Source: WVZL01 sp041862375 (GTDB lineage Bacteria; Acidobacteriota; Aminicenantia; Aminicenantales; Aminicenantaceae). Taken from it: DNA of 14,698 nt. Made by a program: the position numbers and the translations under genes. This document shows positions 1 to 5,833 of the stretch, piece by piece. The stretch's first letter is position 1; each line of letters begins with the position of its first letter. The notes under the pieces are model-generated. The model was not told where the DNA came from. It worked only from the letters and a program-made list of their open reading frames with translations, and searched no databases. Location of the stretch: positions 1 to 14,698 of the forward strand of contig JBGVTE010000061.1 in assembly GCA_041862375.1 (NCBI GenBank), written 5' to 3'.

Positions 1-219
1 CTCAGTTGCCGCAAATCAGTTAAATATTTTAATTTACAAACTCGAAAAAATTAATTTTATTAAGAATAATATTAATAATATTAATTTTTCAGCACAAAAA
101 AATTAAAAAATTTAAGTTAGTATTTCAAATTCCTGCTTTTTATAGCGATGAGACATGAATAAACACTTGTTTGGTATTACTTTCTCGCTAAGACATCTGT
201 CATCCTTCGAGGACAAAGT
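1..219. other. AT-rich intergenic stretch
   Basis: No gene is recognised here. Positions about 30-115 are very AT-rich, with a short palindromic TAATATTAATAATATTA tract near 68. This is consistent with a non-coding flank of the following lipoprotein gene, or the end of a gene outside the window. An ATG at 220 is in frame with the downstream gene, but it lies upstream of that gene's apparent promoter and is not considered its start. Confidence 0.5.
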
Positions 220-257
220 GTGCTTAGTAACATTTATATATTCCCCTGGACTCTTTT

Positions 258-278
258 TGGCACGAATCTTGATATAAT
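258..278 (+). promoter_or_regulatory. Extended -10 promoter overlapping a sigma-54-like motif
   Basis: TGATATAAT at 270-278 is a perfect extended -10 element (TGnTATAAT). No good -35 is visible. The same bases overlap TGGCACGAATCTTGAT (258-273). This matches the sigma-54 -24/-12 layout (TGGCACG, four bases, TTGC) except for GA instead of GC at -12. A start near 285 would leave a leader of about 20 nt containing the Shine-Dalgarno. I favour the housekeeping reading because the -12 GC is normally needed for sigma-54. Confidence 0.45.
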
Positions 279-303
279 TCTTTACCTAGTAAAGGAGGAG
301 GTA

Positions 304-747
304 TTGAGTAAATTTTTAACCAGCTCTGTCATAATAATTTTTTCTCTCAGTATGATATCCTGCACTTCATACATGGATAAATACAACCAAGAAAGCGAGA
401 GAGCACACTACTTCAGGGGATTAAAACTGCAGGATATATTCGTATCAATCATCGAGGCATCGCCGGATGAGATAGAATTTAAAATCCGCAGAGCACCACG
501 CTTGAAATACCTTTACCATGTTATCCTTGATAAGGAAGAATTCCCTGTAGCAGAAGGATGGTATTCCGCCTACAGGATTAAAAGTGAGCACTACAAAGTA
601 AAGATGAAGGCCAAGAAAGGATATCGTTTCGAACCAGGGGAAAAATACCGCCTCTGTGTTCTCTTGCAGAATCCTGAACTGTTGTACTTCTATTCTAAAA
701 ATGTCCGCTGCATCGTCGATTACGCCTTTGTCTACCCCTCAAAATAG
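304..747 (+). CDS. Small predicted lipoprotein, function unknown
   Basis: A 147-residue exported protein of no recognised family. The chosen start is TTG at 304, because a strong Shine-Dalgarno (AAGGAGG, 292-298) lies 5 bases upstream and the promoter-like motif is at 258-278. The longer in-frame ATG at 220 would lie upstream of that promoter and would bury the signal peptide. From TTG the protein has a short basic start (SKF), a hydrophobic stretch (about residues 8-17) and SMISC with Cys20 as the likely lipidation site; the Met at -3 is not ideal for a lipobox. The mature part is rich in Lys, Tyr and Arg and contains no catalytic motif I know. It is monocistronic and converges on the CsgG-like gene. 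The gene is probable; its function is unknown. Confidence 0.7.
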   Translation: MSKFLTSSVIIIFSLSMISCTSYMDKYNQESERAHYFRGLKLQDIFVSIIEASPDEIEFKIRRAPRLKYLYHVILDKEEFPVAEGWYSAYRIKSEHYKVKMKAKKGYRFEPGEKYRLCVLLQNPELLYFYSKNVRCIVDYAFVYPSK

Positions 748-802
748 AGCTCATATATCGTAAAAAACAAGTTAAATCTAAATTCCTAACCTTATTTTTA
801 TA

Positions 803-1741
803 TTAGGGGAGGTAGATCCATTCAACTGTGATTTTTATTTTAGCACGCCTTAGAGATTTTGCAGGTATATTATAATTAGAATATTTTTTTTGTACATCGA
901 TATATATAACATCAGCTCTTATTTTATATGTGCTAATTAAATCATTCACATGGTGAACTTTCTCATTGCGGTCGATATAAAAAAGTTTAGTCTTTCTCCC
1001 GCTAGCTAGATCTTCGAAATAAAAATGAACATCGTGAATCTCATACAGCGGAGGATCCAAAGGTCTCGGTAACCATTTATCCGAATTCGCAAATCTATAA
1101 AATATTCTAAAGGAAATAGACGGGGAATTTGGATCAGTATATCTGTATAAATTTTTGTATGATCCATTTTCAACAGGATCTGTTTCGGTTAGTGAGGGAA
1201 ATCTTAACTCAAATTCTTTATCCAGCAATATTTTTTGAGGTGGCAGGAAATCCTTCGGCTCTTCAGTTAGTATACTCAGAATTTCTTCCGACATAAAATC
1301 TACTAAATCATAGATTATATTCGCTTGGCCCTTTACTTTAAATGCCTTTATGAGTGTTCCGTGCTCGGTGTTTATTATTTTTGTATCTATACGAACGTCC
1401 TTTCCAAAAGAGCTAAAATTACCCATTACTACTGCATTTACACCCAGCCATTTTCCCATTTTAATAGCAGTTGATTCATCGATATAGCTTAATTTCTCAA
1501 TATTGAAGTTTCTATAAGCTTCATCAATCTGAAACTTATCAACTACATAAATTTCACCTGATTGTCTTAAATCAGTCATCAACATGTCAGGAAGACTAAT
1601 AACAAAACTCGAGTAACTTTTATCCATGCTCGTATCATTGAAGTAGAGAATTGCTGTTTTTATTCTAGCCTGGGTAAGTGAATCATTGTTAATGGATAGA
1701 AAAAGCAAAATAAAACAGGTTAATATTCTTGCTATTTTCAT
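803..1741 (-). CDS. CsgG/FlgO-like exported protein
   Basis: 312 residues. The start is ATG 1741 (MKIARIL), because AAGGGGA lies 6 bases upstream; an ATG six codons earlier has its own codons inside that ribosome site. A signal peptide (about 1-24) is followed by an N-terminal domain (about 27-160) that looks like the CsgG / FlgO / TolB-N fold used by envelope proteins. Visible hallmarks are TAILYFNDTS, PDMLMTDLRQSG, VVDKFQIDEAY, DESTAIKMGKWLG, VVMGNF and RIDTKIINTEHGT. Proteins of this fold form or assist outer-membrane secretion channels or bind in the periplasm. The C-terminal half (about 165-312) is not recognised and may be a separate beta-rich domain. No lipobox Cys sits at the signal-peptide end, so it is not a typical CsgG lipoprotein. 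A truncated second copy of the N-terminal domain lies at 3963-4271. Family assignment is moderate; exact role unknown. Confidence 0.75.
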   Translation of the reverse strand: MKIARILTCFILLFLSINNDSLTQARIKTAILYFNDTSMDKSYSSFVISLPDMLMTDLRQSGEIYVVDKFQIDEAYRNFNIEKLSYIDESTAIKMGKWLGVNAVVMGNFSSFGKDVRIDTKIINTEHGTLIKAFKVKGQANIIYDLVDFMSEEILSILTEEPKDFLPPQKILLDKEFELRFPSLTETDPVENGSYKNLYRYTDPNSPSISFRIFYRFANSDKWLPRPLDPPLYEIHDVHFYFEDLASGRKTKLFYIDRNEKVHHVNDLISTYKIRADVIYIDVQKKYSNYNIPAKSLRRAKIKITVEWIYLP

Positions 1742-1781
1742 ATTAAAATCCCCTTGCATCTATGTAATCTTTATCTTCGTA

Positions 1782-1810
1782 ATATTATAAATTGAGAAAT
1801 AAGTTGTCAA
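1782..1810 (-). promoter_or_regulatory. Promoter of the CsgG-like gene
   Basis: On the minus strand TTGACA (1805-1810) is followed either by TATAAT (1784-1789, 15-bp spacer) or by TAATAT (1782-1787, 17-bp spacer). This is a strong sigma-70-type site about 40-60 bp before the start codon. It is absent from the second gene copy, where a deletion equivalent to 1724-1821 removes it. Confidence 0.65.
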
Positions 1811-1823
1811 TCAAAATAACCAG

Positions 1824-1851
1824 AAACATTGGGGTCAGGCTTTCATAACTT
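1824..1851 (-). repeat. Dispersed repeat, copy A
   Basis: On the minus strand this reads AAGTTATGAAAGCCTGACCCC followed by AATGTTT. It is one of four copies in the window (also 4274-4301, 5782-5817, 7697-7732). It carries one GTTATGAAA unit. Similarity with copy B continues to about 1889 (GGATTTATCC, AAGCTCTCC and beyond). It sits 14 bp upstream of the -35 box of the CsgG-like gene. Similar GGGGTCAGGC motifs, as I recall, accompany REP-associated tyrosine transposases in several phyla, but no such transposase is in the window. Confidence 0.75.
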
Positions 1852-1946
1852 GGATAAATCCGGAGAGCTTAGAATTTGCTATGATTGGAATCATCCATAA
1901 GATAAACTTCTTCATCCAAATCGACAAAAAGCAGCCACAGGGACCC

Positions 1947-2217
1947 TCAGAAATACTCCTCTCTCTCCTCGGCTGCCATCAGGAGCTCATGCTGCAGAAC
2001 TTGAGGCGGAGGTGGCCGTTCGGCTTCAAAGGTCAGCTTGAGGTGAGCGATGATCCTGTCGATAACCTTCGGCTCTTCGATAAAAGAGATGATTCTCATC
2101 TGGCCTCTGCATGAAGGACAGATGAGCGGAGAGAAGCGAGCGTTTGTATTTGAAGAATATTCTCAGCATCTTGGGAACAGTAAAGACAACTTGACGGTGG
2201 GGAACATCCAGGATTAG
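1947..2217 (-). pseudogene. Decayed IS91-like (Y2/HUH) transposase
   Basis: Two out-of-phase blocks on the minus strand match the classic order of IS91-type transposases. The first (about 2217 down to 2128) reads LILDVPHRQVVFTVPKML, then RIFFKYKRSLLS. The second (about 2130 down to the TGA at 1947-1949) reads RFSPLICPSCRGQMRII, then SFIEEPKVIDRIIAHL and a short proline-rich tail, as in the family's C-terminus. The middle, including the catalytic Tyr pair, is missing at a frame-changing junction near 2130. A TAG stop lies immediately before the first block. This is a dead remnant of about 90 codons. The family call rests on remembered motif order, not an alignment. Confidence 0.7.
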
Positions 2218-2795
2218 CCTCTATCCCTTTGATAAAAGCTGGACCTTACGTCATCAGACTCACACATATGGAATGGGTTAAAAAACCGACGCATGAATGG
2301 GAGAGTTATTGGACCACTTTAAATTTTATGGTAATATCTGACACAAATTCTTAATCTCAAAACTAAACTGTGATCAAAATTTGTCAAGAATCTAGAAAAA
2401 TCAATTTTCTATTTCAATCCTCAGATTTTAGGTAGAATTGGGCAATTCTTGCCACAATCAAGGCCACATTCATTTACAAGGTTTTTATCGATCCGTCAGA
2501 TAAAAGCAAATTAAGTACATTACCTGCCACTGGCAGGTATCAAAACGTCTTTTAATAAGCCAAAAGTTCAATACAGAATATTATCCAAATCAAGAGATTG
2601 GTTAAGCAATTTCGAAGTTGGGGATACGCGTATCAATTGACAAGAGACAACTTCGATCAGATTTATTAAGAAATATTAAGTCGGCTAGAGTGAGACTTCA
2701 AACCTGAGGAAATCATTCGCGGACCAAGAAAATGTTGGATTATATTTAGGTCAATAGAAATTGTGTCCCCTGTGCCCAATTAGGAATTACTGCAT
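2218..2795. other. Gene-poor stretch between element debris and next gene
   Basis: No convincing gene is seen on either strand. All frames are broken by stops and no family motif was recognised. It contains one clean palindrome (2521-2539) and, at 2764-2771, a GTGTCCCC motif resembling the repeat-associated GGGGACAC seen elsewhere in bacteria. It is likely decayed mobile-element DNA continuing from the IS91-like remnant. Confidence 0.5.
2521..2539. repeat. Perfect 9-bp inverted repeat
   Basis: TACCTGCCA, one central C, then TGGCAGGTA. The symmetry is perfect and the stretch is far more GC-rich than its surroundings. It could be an operator-like binding site or a small cruciform. No T-run follows, so it is not a standard terminator. 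No adjacent gene explains it. Confidence 0.6.
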
Positions 2796-3272
2796 CTACT
2801 TTTGAACGCTGGCGTAAATGTCGAGTATGGTTTCTTGCATGCTTTCGATGTCGCCCAAAGCAATGATGAGCATCGGTTTTGCTCCGCCAATGACTATAGT
2901 TAAATCAAAATCGATGGTTTTTCCTTTGATATATCCACTTCCCTCGATGTAGACCTGGGTAAGGTCATTGATCTTTTCTTCGATGGGCTCTCCCTCGATC
3001 TCAGGCGATTCAATGATCCCATCCAGCTGATCTGCGATATTGTCCATAAGGTCGGAGACATCTTCAAATTTTCCGACATAAAAGTAGAGAATGACACTCT
3101 CATCAGGAGACATCGCTAAGAAATGGTTATCTTCCTGTTCGTAGGACCAGTCGTCCGGAATTTCGAACTTCAGCCCTGTTTCATTATGGGTCACTGTAGT
3201 GGCCATCAAGAAAGGCATAAAGGCAAAGAGCACAATAAAAATGGTCAATCCGATGTTATTTATTTTAAACAT
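2796..3272 (-). CDS. Small secreted protein, PsbP/DcrB-like in appearance
   Basis: 158 residues. The N-terminus has a signal peptide (hydrophobic 8-22, probable cleavage after LMA at residue 24). The mature domain begins VTHNETGLKFEIPDDWSYEQ, the opening typical of small periplasmic proteins in the PsbP/DcrB/DUF1795 group, where a Trp follows an 'IPDDW'-type turn. A C-terminal helix (MQETILDIYASVQK) matches the end of that fold. The ribosome site AGGAGA lies 5 bases before ATG 3272, and a strong promoter lies at 3321-3348. It is monocistronic between two damaged mobile elements. The function is unknown; a surface or stress-related periplasmic role is possible but not shown. Confidence 0.75.
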   Translation of the reverse strand: MFKINNIGLTIFIVLFAFMPFLMATTVTHNETGLKFEIPDDWSYEQEDNHFLAMSPDESVILYFYVGKFEDVSDLMDNIADQLDGIIESPEIEGEPIEEKINDLTQVYIEGSGYIKGKTIDFDLTIVIGGAKPMLIIALGDIESMQETILDIYASVQK

Positions 3273-3320
3273 AAAAATCTCCTAAAGTTTAGATTCGATA
3301 ATTCGCTGGTTTATAAATAA

Positions 3321-3348
3321 AATATACTATTTTTATAATACTTGTCAA
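3321..3348 (-). promoter_or_regulatory. Sigma-70-type promoter of the small secreted protein gene
   Basis: On the minus strand the consensus -35 TTGACA (3343-3348), a 16-bp spacer and TATATT (3321-3326, five of six consensus bases) predict a start near 3314 and a leader of about 40 nt. Confidence 0.7.
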
Positions 3349-3430
3349 TAGCTGATATAAAAATTCTTAAGAAATAAGCTCTATGTGAAACATAAGTCCT
3401 TTCCCTAATTTACAACTTTTATTGGCTTAG

Positions 3431-3817
3431 TGGTCTTACCCCGAAAATATAGACACCCAGTTAAGTTTGAGTCGCTTCAAGATAATACTCCAGAGGTGTT
3501 CTGTAATTCAAGGCTGAATGCCTCCGTTGGCGATTATAAAATACTTCAATATATTCAAAAATACTTCTCCACGCCTGTTCCTTGCTGTGAAATGTCTCCA
3601 GTCTGACTAACTCCTTTTTAAGCGAGCTGAAGAATGCCTCCATAATGGCATTATCGTAAAAATTCCCTTTGCCACACATACTCTGTCGAACACCTCTAGC
3701 TTTCAATATCTTCCGTACCTCATGACTAGCATATTGACTCCCTCGATCAGAATGGAATATCAGGCCTGGTTGGGGCTCACGGTTCACAAGCGCCTTTCGG
3801 ATCGCAGAGCCTACCTG
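3431..3817 (-). mobile_element. IS3-family element, 3' fragment
   Basis: The fragment keeps the 3' part of the transposase gene and what looks like one intact terminus. At 3431 the sequence starts TGGTCTTACCCCGAAAATAT, similar to IS3-family ends (TG followed by a C-run), 30 bp beyond the transposase stop. The other end is lost: similarity stops near 3817, with a TAA at 3818-3820. OrfA, the 5' half of OrfB and the left terminal repeat are absent, so the element cannot move by itself. Confidence 0.75.
3461..3817 (-). pseudogene. IS3-family transposase OrfB, C-terminal fragment
   Basis: About 119 codons remain of a roughly 270-290-residue DDE transposase. The second catalytic Asp is in LIFHSDRGSQYAS. 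The Glu lies in NAIMEAFFSSLKKE, at the family's roughly 35-residue spacing. The C-terminal signature IEVFYNRQRRHSALNYRTP is intact. The first catalytic Asp and the OrfA helix-turn-helix part are missing. In-frame codons upstream of GTG 3787 (VGSAIRKALVNREP) still match the family, so the GTG is not a native start; the reading frame simply begins after a TAA at 3818-3820. Confidence 0.85.
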
Positions 3818-3962
3818 TTAACTTCCGTTGACAATCAAAATAGGAGTTTGTCCAAAAGTGGAGAAGAACGATTTTTAAAGACAATATTTCCCATCCGCAA
3901 ATATGTAGATAAACTTAAATCATTAATTGACTTCTGGATTGATGAATAGGACTTTAAAGGTT
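3818..3962. other. Junction sequence between IS3 fragment and duplicated gene
   Basis: About 145 bp match neither the IS3 transposase nor the CsgG-like gene. A plus-strand frame is open to a TAG at 3947-3949 (ending KSLIDFWIDE), but it continues antisense through the transposase and has no ribosome site or start of its own. It may be the tail of a lost gene. Confidence 0.4.
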
Positions 3963-4271
3963 TAAATTACCCATTATTACTGCATTTGCACCCAGCCATT
4001 TTCCCATTTTAATAGCAGTTGGTTCATCGATATAGCTTAATTTCTCAATATTAAAGTTCCTATAAGCTTCATCAATCTGAAACTTATCAACTAAATAAAT
4101 TTCACCAGATTGTCTTAAATCAGTCATTAACATATCAGGAAAACTAACAACAAAACTCGAGTAACTTTTATCCATGCTCGTATCATTGAAGTAGAGAATC
4201 GCTGTTTTTATTCGAGTCTGGGTAAGTGAATCATTGTTAATGGATAGAAAAAGCAAAATAAAACAGGTTAA
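3963..4271 (-). pseudogene. Truncated second copy of the CsgG-like gene
   Basis: This matches 1414-1723 almost base for base. Over about 95 shared residues I count seven substitutions (for example Ala to Thr in LTQTRIK, Ser to Pro in YIDEPTAIK). It keeps only the N-terminal domain up to MGN, then runs off into unrelated sequence. At its 5' side it lacks the equivalent of 1724-1821, which is exactly the start codon, ribosome site and promoter of the intact gene. The first available Met codon (4256) lies within the signal-peptide core and has no Shine-Dalgarno. It is almost surely not expressed as a functional protein. The substitutions show it is not a recent assembly artefact. Confidence 0.85.
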
Positions 4272-4273
4272 AG

Positions 4274-4301
4274 AAACAATGGGGTCAGGCTTTCATAACT
4301 T
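4274..4301 (-). repeat. Dispersed repeat, copy B
   Basis: Same orientation and structure as copy A, with one GTTATGAAA unit. Together with the truncated gene it forms a direct repeat of the 1414-1889 segment, minus the 98-bp deletion. Similarity to copy A ends near 4339. Confidence 0.75.
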
Positions 4302-4425
4302 GGATAAATCCGGAGAGCTTATAATTAGCTATGATTGGGATAGGCGTTTATACTCAGGGGAGGGCGACATTTTTTATTCCCTCTAAAAAAGAAGCGTCAA
4401 CTACAAAGGATAAAGTTCACATTCC

Positions 4426-5316
4426 TCAGTAGTGAAAAGTTACTTCAGCATGGATTGGATAGTGGTCAGAGGCAAAGCGTCCATCCCAACGATCGGCAAT
4501 AATTCCATGATTGATAACACGATCGATGTTGCGCACAAAGATGAAATCGATCTTAAGTCCCGGTCGTAAAGTATCCTTAAAACCATTGAATGTTTGGGTT
4601 CCGCCGTAGTGACCGTTTTCTGAAAGGTACTGAGCGTCCTTAACTCCTGGAATCCCTTCAAGTCCCTGCGTGAGGATTACGTAGGGGCTTTCCTCCTGTG
4701 TGCAGTTGAAATCTCCCGTGATAATCAGGGGCTTGTCACGAACCTTCTCGTCCAATCTCTTCAGTAAAAGCTCAGCGCTTTTCTCGCGCGCCGTAGAGCC
4801 CACGTGGTCGAAATGGGTGTTAACGAAATAAAATTCACACCGATTTTTGGTATCCTGAAACTTTCCCCAGGTAACGATGCGAGGACAAGCAGCATCCCAC
4901 CCCATACTGCCCGGTACTTCTGGTGTTTCCGAAAGCCAGAAACAGCCTTTCTCAAAAAGACGGAATCGTTCTCTGAGGAAAAATATAGGCGCATATTCAC
5001 CTCTTTTCTGGCCGTCATCCCGGCCGAATCCGATCCAGGCGTATTCTGGCAGCAGGTTGGCAAGATCTTGCACCTGAGTATCCAGAGCTTCCTGGATTCC
5101 GAGAAAGTCAACTCCGTGGAACATTATAGTCTGTGCAACCATTTCCTTACGATGCGGCCAGGCGTTTTCACCGTCATCGGGATTATCATAGCGGATGTTG
5201 AAACTCATGGCTTTAAGCTGGGTGTCTGATTTTTTCCCTCCGCAGTGAAAAGTAGAAAAAATGACCACACAGCACAGGATGAAAGTAAGGAAACGGAGAT
5301 TCTTTTGAGTGCTCAT
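4426..5316 (-). CDS. Exported endonuclease/exonuclease/phosphatase-family protein
   Basis: 296 residues from ATG 5316. GAGGAGA lies 7 bases upstream; a longer frame to 5406 begins at the predicted transcription start and has no ribosome site. A hydrophobic leader (about 8-21) ends at FHCGGKK, with Cys25 a possible lipidation site in a poor lipobox, so periplasmic or membrane-anchored placement is likely. The whole metal-dependent phosphoesterase fold is present: MSFNIR (Asn40), GIQEA (Glu76), NTHFDH (His168), ITGDFN (Asp202, Asn204), KIDFIFV (Asp257) and FASDHYPI (Asp284-His285). This architecture is common in secreted hydrolases of phosphodiesters or sugar phosphates. Substrates range from nucleic acids to phosphoinositides and cannot be read from the sequence. 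All catalytic positions are intact and the protein should be active. Confidence 0.85.
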   Translation of the reverse strand: MSTQKNLRFLTFILCCVVIFSTFHCGGKKSDTQLKAMSFNIRYDNPDDGENAWPHRKEMVAQTIMFHGVDFLGIQEALDTQVQDLANLLPEYAWIGFGRDDGQKRGEYAPIFFLRERFRLFEKGCFWLSETPEVPGSMGWDAACPRIVTWGKFQDTKNRCEFYFVNTHFDHVGSTAREKSAELLLKRLDEKVRDKPLIITGDFNCTQEESPYVILTQGLEGIPGVKDAQYLSENGHYGGTQTFNGFKDTLRPGLKIDFIFVRNIDRVINHGIIADRWDGRFASDHYPIHAEVTFHY

Positions 5317-5412
5317 GAAAATATCTCCTCTTACATAAAGGCGTTGCCTTTTTAAGGCTAGGTGTTTCTTGATCGCGAAGTACCAGAGTATAAAATATTT
5401 ATTCACAGGGTG

Positions 5413-5440
5413 AGTATATCTGAAAGACCAGGCAAATCAA
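5413..5440 (-). promoter_or_regulatory. Promoter of the exported phosphoesterase gene
   Basis: Minus strand TTGATT (5435-5440), a 16-bp spacer and TATACT (5413-5418) predict a start near 5406 and a leader of about 90 nt. The leader can form either of two overlapping hairpins: AAAGGC/GCCTTT (5337-5342 with 5346-5351) or GCCTT/AAGGC (5346-5350 with 5354-5358). These share one strand and exclude each other. A 7-bp inverted repeat (5422-5428 with 5441-5447) straddles the promoter and could be an operator. Confidence 0.5.
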
Positions 5441-5447
5441 GTCTTTC

Positions 5448-5781
5448 CTGCTTTTCGGAAGAATCCTATTATTTACTTATCTCTCGTTTATATATATTTA
5501 TAATTACTCCTCGAATTATCCAGCAGTAACTTTTGATGGCAGCAGAAAAGAAGAGATTGATCTTATTGTTGTAGATTTGATATATTCAAATCAGGATGCA
5601 ATATAGCTGAAATTAAGGAAAACTTATAAGGATTGTTGAAGAGCATAAAATAAAAACAAATTTCCTGTCCCATAAGTAGAACATTGCAAATTGCCGAAAA
5701 GCAAATTCATTCTACGCTAAATTTTCCCTTATTCACTTATTTTTTTTGTCAGGGGCCCACCATAATAAACGGATTGAATCC
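5448..5781. other. Intergenic stretch with no recognised gene
   Basis: No gene is recognised. The only open stretch with protein-like composition (about 5550-5603, ending at a TAG) is too short to name. A T-run at 5739-5747 precedes GGGGCCC, but no stem-loop with correct polarity was found. Confidence 0.45.
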
Positions 5782-5817
5782 AAGTTATGAAAGTTATGAA
5801 AGCCTGACCCCATTGTT
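5782..5817 (+). repeat. Dispersed repeat, copy C (left flank of amidohydrolase)
   Basis: The GTTATGAAA unit is present twice in tandem, followed by GCCTGACCCCATTGTT. Orientation is opposite to copies A and B. It matches copy D at 35 of 36 positions. GGATTGAATCC just upstream corresponds to GGATTTATCC next to copies A and B. It ends four bases before the Shine-Dalgarno of the amidohydrolase, so it lies in that gene's leader or promoter region. Confidence 0.8.
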
Positions 5818-5833
5818 TTTAAGGAGGTTTTAA

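Noticed and set aside
220..303. 28-codon N-terminal extension of the lipoprotein from ATG 220
   Set aside because: It crosses the promoter-like motif and the Shine-Dalgarno used by TTG 304, and would bury the signal peptide.
755..815. CCTAA/TTAGG hairpin between the convergent lipoprotein and CsgG-like genes as a bidirectional terminator
   Set aside because: The stem is five base pairs around an AT-rich loop with no clean U-tract on either strand; too weak to call.
1881..2114. Plus-strand 77-codon open frame
   Set aside because: It is antisense to the IS91-like transposase remnant, whose motifs on the minus strand are far more convincing.
2760..2785. GTGTCCCCTGTGCCC tract with weak AATTG/CAATT symmetry as another copy of the dispersed repeat
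   Set aside because: It lacks the GTTATGAAA and GCCTGACCCC core. Resemblance is limited to a short C-run, so it was not counted as a family member.
3722..3949. Plus-strand 75-codon open frame
   Set aside because: More than half of it is antisense to the IS3 transposase fragment and it lacks a ribosome site. The tail may be a gene end but cannot be supported alone.
4347..4386. GAGGG/CCCTC stem near the 3' end of the phosphoesterase gene as a terminator
   Set aside because: The stem is only 5 bp and no U-run follows it on the transcribed strand.
4804..5229. Plus-strand 141-codon open frame
   Set aside because: It is antisense to the exported phosphoesterase gene, whose catalytic motifs fill the opposite strand.
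5550..5603. Short peptide resembling a response-regulator fragment
   Set aside because: Only about 18 codons with generic hydrophobic pattern before a stop; cannot be distinguished from chance.
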